Source: an uncultured Rhodospira sp.
Lineage (GTDB): Bacteria; Pseudomonadota; Alphaproteobacteria; Rhodospirillales; Rhodospirillaceae
NCBI RefSeq assembly: GCF_937138205.1
Contig: NZ_CAKZOT010000066.1
Coordinates: 1 to 32,450, forward strand
DNA: 32,450 nucleotides
Direction: 5' to 3'
Position numbers and translations under genes: made by a program. Below the pieces are notes generated by a model. The model made no database searches and had not been told where the DNA came from. It saw only the letters and a list, made by a program, of their open reading frames with translations. Shown piece by piece: positions 16,018-25,898 of the stretch. The stretch's first letter is position 1; every line of letters starts with the position of its first letter.

Positions 16018-17118
16018 ATGACCACCGTGAAGACCGCCGCCCGCCTGGGCGGCGTCGCCGCCATGGCCGCCATGCTGGCCACCACCTCCATCGCCAACCC
16101 GGCCGCCGCGCAGGACCGCGTGCGCTGGCAGATGACCATGGGCTTCCCCTCGACCCTGACCGCGCTGGCCGACACCGCCCCGTGGGTGGCCGAGCAGGTC
16201 AACACCATGTCCGGCGGCAACATGACGCTGCAGGTCTTCGAACCCGGCAAGCTGGTGAAGGGCACCGAGGTGTTCGACGCCGTCTCTCAGGGCAAGGTCG
16301 ATTCCGGCTACGTCTGGGCCGGCTACGAGATCGGCAAGGTCCCCTCCTCCGCCCTGTTCGGTGCCCAGCCCTTCGGCCTGGAGCCGATGGAGATGATGGC
16401 CTTCATGCTGGAGCATGGCGGCCAGGAGATGATGCAGGAGATCTACGCCGAGCATAACATCATGCCGCTGTACTGCGGCGTGATCAGCCCCGAGGCCGCC
16501 GGCTGGTTCACCTTCCCGCTGGAAAGCCTGGACCAGGTCAGCGGGATGCGCATCCGCTTCGCCGGCCTGGGCGGCGAGGTGATGCAGAAGATGGACGCCG
16601 AGGTCACCCTGCTGCCCGGTTCCGAACTGTTCGAGGCCCTGGAGAAGGGCGTGATCGACGCCACCGAGTTCTCGCTGCCGACGGTCGACGAACAGCTCGG
16701 CTTCTACAAGGTCGCCAAGTTCTATCACCTGCCGGGCTGGCACCAGCCGTCCACCAACCAGTACCTGTACATCAACCTCGACAAGTGGAACGGCCTGGAC
16801 GAGAGCCAGCAGGCCATCCTGCGCACCGCCTGCACCGCCGGCGTCGCCAAGTCGATCGCCCGCGCCGAAGCCCTGCAGGGCGCCGTGCTGAACACCTTCA
16901 CCGAGGAGCATGGGGTGACGGCCGTCGAGGTGCCCGAGAACATCCTCCTGGAACTGCAGGAAAAGACCGACGAGGTGATGGCCGAGTTCTCCGAGGAGGA
17001 CGAGGCCTTCAACAAGGTCTGGTCGGCCATGTCCGCGTTCAAGGAAGAGCACAAGGCCTGGAAGGAACTGGGCTATCTGCCGCGTGACTGGATGTCCCGC
17101 GTGGACGAAAGCGAATAA
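16018..17118 (+). CDS. dctP: TRAP transporter solute-binding protein (DctP family)
   Basis: A 366-residue periplasmic binding protein that delivers an organic acid to the TRAP permease. The N-terminus is a signal peptide (MTTVKTAARLG.., hydrophobic AAMAAMLATTSIA, cleavage probably after PAAA at residue 31). The DctP-family ligand-binding Arg sits in GMRIRFAGLGG, followed by the ELFEALEKGVIDATEFS motif typical of this branch. The segment HLPGWHQPSTNQYLYIN resembles binding proteins for keto acids and other monocarboxylates, but the substrate cannot be fixed. The ATG at 16018 has a strong GGGAGG ribosome binding site about 10 bases before it. dctQ and dctM follow on the same strand, with a strong hairpin between dctP and dctQ that fits higher expression of the binding protein. 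Confidence 0.92.
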   Translation: MTTVKTAARLGGVAAMAAMLATTSIANPAAAQDRVRWQMTMGFPSTLTALADTAPWVAEQVNTMSGGNMTLQVFEPGKLVKGTEVFDAVSQGKVDSGYVWAGYEIGKVPSSALFGAQPFGLEPMEMMAFMLEHGGQEMMQEIYAEHNIMPLYCGVISPEAAGWFTFPLESLDQVSGMRIRFAGLGGEVMQKMDAEVTLLPGSELFEALEKGVIDATEFSLPTVDEQLGFYKVAKFYHLPGWHQPSTNQYLYINLDKWNGLDESQQAILRTACTAGVAKSIARAEALQGAVLNTFTEEHGVTAVEVPENILLELQEKTDEVMAEFSEEDEAFNKVWSAMSAFKEEHKAWKELGYLPRDWMSRVDESE

Positions 17119-17153
17119 CGCCACGCGGACATCGTTCGTGTGAGGACGACGGG

Positions 17154-17180
17154 CGGCGGACCGGCCCAGCCGGACCGCCG
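17154..17180 (+). terminator. Attenuator-like hairpin between dctP and dctQ
   Basis: CGGCGG-A-CCGGC-CCA-GCCGG-A-CCGCCG: an 11-bp stem with one A-A mismatch, 36 bases after the dctP stop. No T-run follows. It probably protects the dctP message or reduces read-through into the permease genes, a common arrangement for binding-protein operons. Confidence 0.5.
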
Positions 17181-17297
17181 TTCCCGGGTTCCTCCGTCTT
17201 CGAGGCCACGACCCCGCCCCAGGCGCCGTCCCGCGCCGCCCGGGCGGGGCCGGGGTTTCGGTCGCGTTCGGGTCACCGCCGCAGAGGACCACCCCCC

Positions 17298-17900
17298 ATG
17301 AGCGAGCCTTCCCACGCCTCTCAGGAGCCCCCGTTCAACGACGAGGGCATGAGCGCGGACGGCCTGCCGGCCGAACACCGCATGTTGCCGCGCACCCGTA
17401 TTTCCAACGCCATCGACCACTTCATCATGCGGGTGGGCAACGTGGCCTCGTGGATCTGGGTGCTGCTGGTCATCGGCATCATCACCAACGTCACGATGCG
17501 GTACGTGTTCGGCCGGGCCACGGTGTGGCTGGAGGAGTTGCAGCTCTACCTGTACGCCATCGGCTTCATCGTCGGCCTCAGCTACGCCATCACCTGGAAC
17601 CGCCACGTGCGGGTCGATGCCCTGGTGGACCGGTGGAGCCGGCGGGCACGCGCCTGGATCGAGCTGTTCGGGTTGCTGTTCCTGTTGCTGCCCTTCTCGG
17701 TGGCCATCCTGGTCGAGGCCGTGCCCTACGCCCTGACCTCGTTCAGGCTCAACGAGGGATCGCCGGCGCCCGGCGGGCTGCCCTACACGTGGCTGCTCAA
17801 GTCGTTCATCGTGTGGGGGTTCGCCCTGATCTTCCTGGCCGCCCTGTCCCGCCTGTTGCGCTGCACCGCGTTGCTGTTCGATCGCCCCAGACCCCTCTGA
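17298..17900 (+). CDS. dctQ: TRAP transporter small permease (DctQ)
   Basis: A 200-residue membrane protein with four transmembrane helices (starting near VASWIWVLLVIGII, LQLYLYAIGFIVGL, WIELFGLLFLLLPF and TWLLKSFIVWGFALIF). Typical DctQ features are the MRYVFGRATVWLEELQ loop after helix 1 and NRHVRVDALVD after helix 2. It forms the permease with DctM in the inner membrane. A hydrophilic N-terminal extension of about 40 residues precedes the first helix. The ATG at 17298 is the first in frame; a start further in (for example at residue 18 or 29) cannot be excluded. Confidence 0.9.
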   Translation: MSEPSHASQEPPFNDEGMSADGLPAEHRMLPRTRISNAIDHFIMRVGNVASWIWVLLVIGIITNVTMRYVFGRATVWLEELQLYLYAIGFIVGLSYAITWNRHVRVDALVDRWSRRARAWIELFGLLFLLLPFSVAILVEAVPYALTSFRLNEGSPAPGGLPYTWLLKSFIVWGFALIFLAALSRLLRCTALLFDRPRPL

Positions 17901-17986
17901 CATGCCCCGATGCACCGCCCGGTTCCTGACGGACCCGGACGCGTCACGGCCGGCCGCCGCGCCGGGCGGTTCGCAGGAGAGCCACC

Positions 17987-19342
17987 GTGTTCGAATACGA
18001 AATCATCGTCATTTGCCTGCTGGCCACCTTCATGGGGCTGATTTTCACCGGGTTTCCGCTGGCCTGGGTGCTGGGCGGCGTCTCGTTCGCCTATCTGGTC
18101 ATCAGCCTTATCCTGCTCAACTGGTTCAACATCGACACCTATTTCCTCGACGAATGGAACGACTTCGCCATCATCGTCGATCGTATCTGGGCGCAGATGC
18201 AGAACTGGGTGCTGGTCGCCTTGCCCATGTTCATCTTCATGGGATTGATGCTCGACCGCTCGGGCGTCGCCGACAAGCTGATGGCCAACTTCACCAAGCT
18301 GTTCGGCAGCCTGCGCGGCGGCCTGGCGCTGACGGTGATCGTCATCGGCGTGCTGCTGGCGGCGTCGACCGGCATCGTCGGCGCCTCGGTGGTGCTGCTG
18401 TCCATGCTGGCGCTGCCGCCGATGATGGCCGCCAGCTACAACAAGAGCCTGGCGACGGGCGTGGTGGCCTCCTCCGGCACCCTGGGGATTCTGATCCCGC
18501 CGTCCATCATGCTGGTGGTCATGGCCGACCAGTTGTCGCTGCCGGTGGGCGACCTGTTCATGGGCGCGGTGTTCCCCGGCCTGATCCTGGGCGCGCTGTA
18601 CGTCGGTTATGTGATCGTGATCGGCCTGATGAAGCCGGCGTGGGCGCCGGCCCCCGACAAGACGGCGGCCGTGACGTGGCGCGATGTGTTGGCCGTGATC
18701 TGGGCGGTGGTGCCGCCGTTCATGCTGATCATCGCCGTGCTGGGCTCGATCTTCCTGGGCATCGCCACGCCGACCGAGGCCTCCGGCATCGGCGCCCTGG
18801 GCGCCACCATCCTGGCCGCCGCCAACCGGCGCCTGAACATCGAAGTGCTGCGCCGGGTCTGCCGCGAGACCATGCTGACCACGGCCTTCATCTTCGGCAT
18901 CTTCCTGGGCGCGACCGCGTTCGCCCTGGTGATGCGCTCGCTGGGCGGCGACGAGTTCATCGGCGGCCTGCTGGAGGGCCTGCCGTTCCCCGACTGGGGC
19001 GTGGTCGTGTTCATCCTGTTCATCGCCTTCATGGCCGGCTTCTTTCTGGATTGGCTGGAAATCAGCCTGATCATCCTGCCGCTTGTGGCGCCGGTGGTGC
19101 AGGCCCTGGGCTTTGATCTGATCTGGTTCACGGTGCTGTTCGCCACCACGCTGCAGACCAGTTTCCTGACGCCGCCGGTCGGGTTCTCGCTGTTCTACCT
19201 GAAGGGGGTGGCGCCACCAGGGATCACCATCGGCCACATCTACAAGGGCGTGGTGCCGTTCGTGCTGTTGCAGATCCTGGGCATCTTCCTGGTGTTCCAG
19301 TTTGACGCCCTGGTGCTGTGGTTGCCGGCGCAGATGTATTGA
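17987..19342 (+). CDS. dctM: TRAP transporter large permease (DctM)
   Basis: A 451-residue polytopic inner-membrane protein with about 11-12 helices, the ion-driven transport subunit of the TRAP system. Landmarks are the first helix (IIVICLLATFMGLIFTGFPLAW), the LPMFIFMGLMLDRSGVADKL segment, ASSGTLGILIPPSIMLV, ATPTEASGIGALGA, and the LTPPVGFSLFYLKGV motif near the C-terminus. The start is GTG at 17987, supported by CAGGAGAG seven bases before. It ends 40 bases before the convergent proA, with a shared hairpin between them. Confidence 0.94.
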   Translation: MFEYEIIVICLLATFMGLIFTGFPLAWVLGGVSFAYLVISLILLNWFNIDTYFLDEWNDFAIIVDRIWAQMQNWVLVALPMFIFMGLMLDRSGVADKLMANFTKLFGSLRGGLALTVIVIGVLLAASTGIVGASVVLLSMLALPPMMAASYNKSLATGVVASSGTLGILIPPSIMLVVMADQLSLPVGDLFMGAVFPGLILGALYVGYVIVIGLMKPAWAPAPDKTAAVTWRDVLAVIWAVVPPFMLIIAVLGSIFLGIATPTEASGIGALGATILAAANRRLNIEVLRRVCRETMLTTAFIFGIFLGATAFALVMRSLGGDEFIGGLLEGLPFPDWGVVVFILFIAFMAGFFLDWLEISLIILPLVAPVVQALGFDLIWFTVLFATTLQTSFLTPPVGFSLFYLKGVAPPGITIGHIYKGVVPFVLLQILGIFLVFQFDALVLWLPAQMY

Positions 19343-19360
19343 GGGGGCGCGCCGGATGCG

Positions 19361-19390
19361 CCCGCCCGAGCCGGATCAGGCTCAGGCGGG
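19361..19390. terminator. Bidirectional terminator hairpin, dctM/proA
   Basis: CCCGCC-c-GAGCC-GGATCA-GGCTC-a-GGCGGG: an 11-bp stem with one mismatch, overlapping the proA stop codon and 18 bases after dctM. It probably separates the two convergent units. Confidence 0.55.
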
Positions 19391-20665
19391 CCGCGTCTGC
19401 CCCGTGCCGCGCACCTGGTACTTGAAGCTGGTGAGTTGTTCCACGCCGACCGGGCCGCGCGCGTGCAGCTTGCCGGTGGCGATGCCGATCTCGGCGCCCA
19501 TGCCGAACTCGCCGCCGTCGGCGAACTGGGTCGAAGCGTTGACCATGACGATGGCGCTGTCCACCGCGTTCAGGAACGTCTCGGCGGCGGCCGGGTCCTC
19601 GGTGAGGATGGCGTCGGTGTGGTCGGAGCCGTGCTCGGCGATGTGGGCGATGGCCTCGTCGAGCCCCTCCACCACCTTCATGGACACGATCGCGTCCAGG
19701 TATTCCGTGTCCCAATCGGCGTCGGTGGCCGGCTGAACGCGCACGTCCAACGCCTGGGTCTCCATGCAGCCGCGCACCGCGCAGCCGGCGGCGGTCAGGT
19801 CCTCGACCAGCGCGGGGACCATGGCGGCGGCCACCGCGCGGTCCACCAACACGGTTTCGGTGGCGCCGCAGATGCCGGTGCGGCGCATCTTGGCGTTGAC
19901 CGTCACCGCCCGCGCCTTGGCCGGGTCGGCGGCGGCGTGGATGTAGGTGTGGCAGATGCCCTCCAGGTGCTTGAACAGCGGCACCCGGCTTTCCGCCGTC
20001 ACCCGCTCGATCAGGCCCTTGCCGCCGCGCGGCACGATGACGTCGATGAACTCCGCCAGCCGCAGCATGGCGCCGACGGCGGCGCGGTCGGTGGTGGGGA
20101 TCATCTGGCAGGCGTCGGCGGGCAGGCCGGCCTCGGCCAGACCGGCGTGCACGGCCGCGAGGATGGCGCGCGAGGACTGGAACGACTCCGAGCCGCCGCG
20201 CAGGATCACCGCGTTGCCGGCCTTCAGGCACAGCGCGGCGGCGTCGGCGGTCACGTTGGGCCGGCTTTCGTAGATGACACCGATCACCCCCAAGGGCACG
20301 CGCACGCGGGCGATGCGCAGGCCATTGGGTCGGTCCCAGGCGGCCAGTTCGGTCCCCACCGGATCGGGCAGCGCGGCGACGTCCTCCAGGCCCTTGGCCA
20401 TGGCCTCGACGCGGGCATCATTGAGCAACAGCCGGTCGAGCATCGCCTTCGACAGCCCCTTGGCCTCGCCGGCGGCCATGTCGGTGGCGTTGGCGGCCTG
20501 GATGGCCTCGGCCTGGGCGCGGAGGGCGGCGGCGGCGGCGACCAGGGCACGGTTCTTCGCCTCCGTCGGCGCCGTGCCCAGCACCCGCCCGGCGGCGCGG
20601 GCGCGCCGGCCGATGTCGTGCATCAGGGCGTCGATGTCGGTGGAGGTCTGATCGAGCGCGTCCAT
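19382..20665 (-). CDS. proA: Gamma-glutamyl phosphate reductase
   Basis: A 427-residue NADPH-dependent enzyme that reduces gamma-glutamyl phosphate to glutamate 5-semialdehyde, the second step of proline synthesis. It has the aldehyde-dehydrogenase-like fold, with catalytic C266 in [11 protein letters not shown], the [17 protein letters not shown] segment (about 123-139), and the [10 protein letters not shown] and PRGGKGLI motifs. The C-terminal [21 protein letters not shown] is intact. Its ATG is preceded by AGAGGA and lies 12 bases after proB, so the two genes are co-transcribed. Confidence 0.97.
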   Translation of the reverse strand: MDALDQTSTDIDALMHDIGRRARAAGRVLGTAPTEAKNRALVAAAAALRAQAEAIQAANATDMAAGEAKGLSKAMLDRLLLNDARVEAMAKGLEDVAALPDPVGTELAAWDRPNGLRIARVRVPLGVIGVIYESRPNVTADAAALCLKAGNAVILRGGSESFQSSRAILAAVHAGLAEAGLPADACQMIPTTDRAAVGAMLRLAEFIDVIVPRGGKGLIERVTAESRVPLFKHLEGICHTYIHAAADPAKARAVTVNAKMRRTGICGATETVLVDRAVAAAMVPALVEDLTAAGCAVRGCMETQALDVRVQPATDADWDTEYLDAIVSMKVVEGLDEAIAHIAEHGSDHTDAILTEDPAAAETFLNAVDSAIVMVNASTQFADGGEFGMGAEIGIATGKLHARGPVGVEQLTSFKYQVRGTGQTRPA

Positions 20666-20677
20666 GGTCTGCGTCCT

Positions 20678-23279
<2,602 letters not shown>

Positions 23280-24413
23280 ATGACACAGCGAATCGTCGTC
23301 ACCTACCACGTCACCGCCGAGGCCGAGGCCATCGAGTCCCGGGCCAAGGGCATCGCCGTCGAGCAGTCGGTCGAGATGCCGATCCCGGCGATCACCGAAC
23401 AGCGGGTGCTGGACGAGGTGGTGGGCGAGGTCCAGGACATCACCGCGCTGTCGCCCGGCCTGTATCAGGTGCGCATCGGCCTGGCCCCGTCGACCGTCGA
23501 CGGCGAGGCCGGGCAGTTGCTCAACATGATTTACGGCAACACGTCGATCCAGCCGGACACGGTGCTGGTCGATGCCGAGTTCCCGCCCGAGATTCTGGAG
23601 GCATTCGGCGGCCCGCGTCACGGCATCCCGGGCCTGCGCGACCGGGTCGGCGTTCACGACCGCGCGCTGACCTGCTCGGCGCTGAAGCCGCAGGGTCTGT
23701 CCACGGCGGGGCTGGCGGACCTGGCCCACCGGTTCGCGCTGGGCGGGCTGGACTATATCAAGGACGACCATGGCCTCGCGGATCAGGCCAGCGCGCCCTA
23801 TGACGAGCGGGTGCCGGCCATCGCCGCCGCCGTGCGCAAGGCGCGCGAGGAAACCGGCCTGCCCACGCGCTACATCCCCAGCCTGACCGGCGACCTGGAC
23901 CGGCTGCGGGCGATGATCCGGCTGGCCCGCGACGAGGGCCTGGACTGTGCCATGATCCAGCCCATGATCGCCGGCTTTCCGGCCTTCCAGGCGCTGGTGC
24001 GCGAGGCGCCCGACTTCGCCTTTTTCACCCACCCGACCATGACCGGCGCGCAGCGGATCGATGCGCCGTTCCTGCACGGCACGCTGTTCCGCCTGATGGG
24101 CGGGGACGCGGTGATCTACACCAACCACGGCGGCCGCTTCAGTTTCACGCGCGAGGTGTGCGTGACGCTCGGCCAGCGGGCCACGCGGCCCTGGGACGGC
24201 CTGAAGCCGGCCATGCCGGTGCCGGCCGGCGGCATGACGCTGGACCGCGTGCCGGAGATGATCGAGTGCTACGGCAAGGACGTGATGCTGCTGATCGGCG
24301 GCGGCCTGCTGCTGGCGCGCGATCGTTTGGTGGAGGAGACGCGCGCCTTTTGCGACCATGTGGCCGCGCTGAGCGGGGCCACTCCAGCCCCCACCCCCGC
24401 CGTGGCCGAATAG
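23280..24413 (+). CDS. RuBisCO-like protein (type IV), methylthioribulose-phosphate isomerase
   Basis: A 377-residue form IV RuBisCO-like protein. It lacks the full RuBisCO active site. K136 in CSALKPQGLS matches the catalytic Lys of loop 1. The carbamylation region reads YIKDDHG (K161, D162, D163, H164), as in RuBisCO-like enolase/isomerase proteins rather than the KDDE type. Phosphate-site segments YTNHGGRFSF, PVPAGGMTL and LLIGGGLLLA are intact. By analogy with the R. rubrum enzyme it should convert 5-methylthioribulose 1-phosphate to 1-methylthioxylulose 5-phosphate (and methylthioribulose 5-phosphate) in the MTA-isoprenoid shunt. The cupin gene 14 bases downstream is the next enzyme of that shunt, which strongly supports this role. 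ATG at 23280 was chosen over TTG at 23274 for its ribosome binding site. Confidence 0.9.
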   Translation: MTQRIVVTYHVTAEAEAIESRAKGIAVEQSVEMPIPAITEQRVLDEVVGEVQDITALSPGLYQVRIGLAPSTVDGEAGQLLNMIYGNTSIQPDTVLVDAEFPPEILEAFGGPRHGIPGLRDRVGVHDRALTCSALKPQGLSTAGLADLAHRFALGGLDYIKDDHGLADQASAPYDERVPAIAAAVRKAREETGLPTRYIPSLTGDLDRLRAMIRLARDEGLDCAMIQPMIAGFPAFQALVREAPDFAFFTHPTMTGAQRIDAPFLHGTLFRLMGGDAVIYTNHGGRFSFTREVCVTLGQRATRPWDGLKPAMPVPAGGMTLDRVPEMIECYGKDVMLLIGGGLLLARDRLVEETRAFCDHVAALSGATPAPTPAVAE

Positions 24414-24427
24414 GGACCGACCCGCCG

Positions 24428-24907
24428 ATGCGAGACGACAGCCCAACCCGCACCTCCCGCTTTCGCGCCCCGACCGAGCCGTTCCGCTGGCAGGGGGTGG
24501 ACGTCCTGGCCTACAAGGAAGAAGGCAGCGCCCCGTTCAAGGCCGTGTCCCGTCAGGTGCTGTTCTCGGAACCGTTCCTGGCCGGTGAACTGCGCTATTT
24601 CGAGGTCGCGCCAGGCGGCCACACCACCCTGGAACGCCACGAACACGCGCATGGGGTAATGATCCTGCGCGGCGAGGCGCTGTGCCTGGTGGGCGAGACA
24701 GTGCGCCGGGTGGCGCCCAACGATCTGGTGCTGATCCCACCCATGTCTTGGCACCAGTTCCGGACGCGCGGCGACGAGCCCATGGGCTTTCTGTGCATGG
24801 TCAACGCCGACCGCGACCGCCCGCAACTGCCGGACAACGACGATCTGTACGGACTGCGCGCCACGCCGGCCGTGGCCGCCTTCCTCGACGGTCAGGACCC
24901 GACGTAA
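24428..24907 (+). CDS. Cupin, probable methylthioxylulose-5-phosphate methylsulfurylase
   Basis: A 159-residue single-domain cupin. The metal site is visible in TLERHEHAHGVMILRG (H71, H73, with E69 or H75 close) and in MSWHQF (H109). The region VAPGGHTTLERHEH and the distal GFLCMVNADRDRPQLP (C123) resemble the R. rubrum cupin that releases methanethiol from 1-methylthioxylulose 5-phosphate to give 1-deoxyxylulose 5-phosphate, feeding isoprenoid synthesis. The match is from memory of that family, supported by direct adjacency to the RuBisCO-like gene (14-base gap, same strand). The ATG has no clear ribosome binding site, so translation may be coupled. A generic cupin of other function is the alternative. 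Confidence 0.85.
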   Translation: MRDDSPTRTSRFRAPTEPFRWQGVDVLAYKEEGSAPFKAVSRQVLFSEPFLAGELRYFEVAPGGHTTLERHEHAHGVMILRGEALCLVGETVRRVAPNDLVLIPPMSWHQFRTRGDEPMGFLCMVNADRDRPQLPDNDDLYGLRATPAVAAFLDGQDPT

Positions 24908-25006
24908 GGGTCACGGCGGATGTCTTCGCAGCAGTTCTCACTATGGCCCCGTCACGGGTCAGCCTGCTTTCGCTGGGTGCCTGACAGGAGCCCCAGGCGC
25001 GGATCA

Positions 25007-25116
25007 GACTCCCTCCCCTGGACTATCGTATTCACACTTTTCCGCCAGCGTTCGCGCGAGCTGACGGGACGGGACAAGACCCCACCCCAACCCTCCCCGT
25101 AAACGGGGAGGGAGTC
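25007..25116. repeat. Palindromic repeat element (REP/MITE-like)
   Basis: The stretch is bounded by a 12-bp inverted repeat, GACTCCCTCCCC (25007-25018) and GGGGAGGGAGTC (25105-25116). Its right part holds CCCTCCCCG-TAAA-CGGGGAGGG (25091-25112) after a run of CCCCACCCCAACC. This type of C-rich palindrome is common as an intergenic repeat in alphaproteobacteria. It lies about 100 bases after the cupin stop codon. Confidence 0.55.
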
Positions 25117-25212
25117 CGGCCTGCACCCTTTTTACGGCCTGCTCTCCAACCCGCCGGAAGGTGCTTGCCTGACTCCTGTACCAATCTCACGCGGTTCTGG
25201 GAATGAATGACG

Positions 25213-25261
25213 CCGCTGGTCACGCGCAGTGAAGCGGAGCGGAACGAAGCGTGACCAGCGG
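25213..25261. repeat. 13-bp inverted repeat with purine-rich loop
   Basis: CCGCTGGTCACGC (25213-25225) and GCGTGACCAGCGG (25249-25261) flank a 23-base loop containing GAAGCGGAGCGGAACG. It resembles intergenic palindromic repeats of alphaproteobacteria. A 9-base direct repeat GACTCCTGT (25171-25179 and 25325-25333) brackets the segment. Confidence 0.6.
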
Positions 25262-25323
25262 GCGACGGCCCGAAGCGGTGTGTATCCTTCCTGAACCGAG
25301 CCGATTCGCCGGGAGCAGCCCAT

Positions 25324-25610
25324 AGACTCCTGTGGCTTGACCACCTGGGGAGGACGCGCGCCCTGGCGGATTGGCCGCGACCCAAGCCCCGTGGGGAGTC
25401 CGCGCCGGACCTGTGGCGAACAGTCCGAGCGCCAGTACAGGAATTGGCTAAGGTTGCGGTGGCTCGTGCCTCGAAAGGAGTGGAACCATGACCAATGACC
25501 GTCAATGGTACGCGGGCGTCGACTGGGCGAGTCAAAGCCATCACGTTGTGCTGACGGATGATGCGGGCACCAGGATCGGCGAGAAAGTCTTCAAGCACAG
25601 CGGGGACCTG
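25324..25610 (+). mobile_element. Truncated IS110-family element (left end plus 5' transposase)
   Basis: The first ~40 codons of an IS110-type transposase (25488 onward) are preceded by about 160 bases of structured non-coding DNA. That layout matches the left end of IS110-group elements, where the bridge RNA is encoded before the transposase. The rest of the transposase and the right end are absent; homology stops at about 25605-25612, where unrelated coding sequence begins in frame. The left boundary is uncertain and could lie before the palindrome at 25213. Confidence 0.6.
25398..25441 (+). ncRNA. Candidate bridge-RNA stem-loops of the IS110 relic
   Basis: Two adjacent hairpins: GTCCG-CGC-CGGAC (25398-25410), and CCTGT-GGCG with an 11-base loop closing on CGCC-AGT-ACAGG (25410-25441, three-base bulge). 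A stem with an internal or terminal loop in the left end is what IS110 bridge RNAs show. That this particular RNA is made, or works, is inference. Only these hairpins are marked; a complete bridge RNA would be longer. Confidence 0.4.
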
Positions 25611-25853
25611 ACAACAGACATCGCCAATGCCCGAAGCGAGTCGGCCAACGGCATCGCCGCCTTGCGCGCGGACCTATCAACGGAGATCGGCAACGTACGC
25701 GCCGACGCCCCCAGCGACGCGGCGGCGCTCCGCGGTGCCATCGCCGCCCTTCCGGGCCGGGGGGTCGTCGTCGGCACCGTCCTGGCGATCTTCGCGCTCT
25801 GCGCGGGCATGGTCGCCGCGACAGTGGCCAGTCTTCATTATCTCCAGCCGTAG
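25488..25853 (+). CDS. Chimeric protein: IS110 transposase N-terminus fused to coiled-coil/membrane tail
   Basis: A 121-residue ORF in two parts of different origin. Residues 1-40 (YAGVDWASQSHHVVLTDDAG...GEKVFKHSGD) are the N-terminus of an IS110 DEDD transposase, including the first catalytic Asp (D12) only. Residues 41-90 are a repetitive coiled coil (ARSESANGIAALRADL..), and 92-116 form one transmembrane helix (VVVGTVLAIFALCAGMVAATV). The rest of the transposase is missing, so it cannot transpose. The start has a strong ribosome binding site (GAAAGGAG, 7-8 bases before ATG) inherited from the element. The frame is unbroken across the junction. It probably arose by deletion joining the element to a gene for a coiled-coil membrane protein. 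It could be a new expressed gene or simply a not yet decayed relic. It converges on dnaA, 45 bases away. Confidence 0.65.
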   Translation: MTNDRQWYAGVDWASQSHHVVLTDDAGTRIGEKVFKHSGDLTTDIANARSESANGIAALRADLSTEIGNVRADAPSDAAALRGAIAALPGRGVVVGTVLAIFALCAGMVAATVASLHYLQP

Positions 25854-25898
25854 CGGGGGCCTGCCCGCCACCACATGCTGGCGCCGACCGCGCCCCCC

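Noticed and set aside
25488-25610. A complete IS110 insertion sequence
   Set aside because: Only the first ~40 transposase codons are present; the remaining catalytic residues and the right end are missing.
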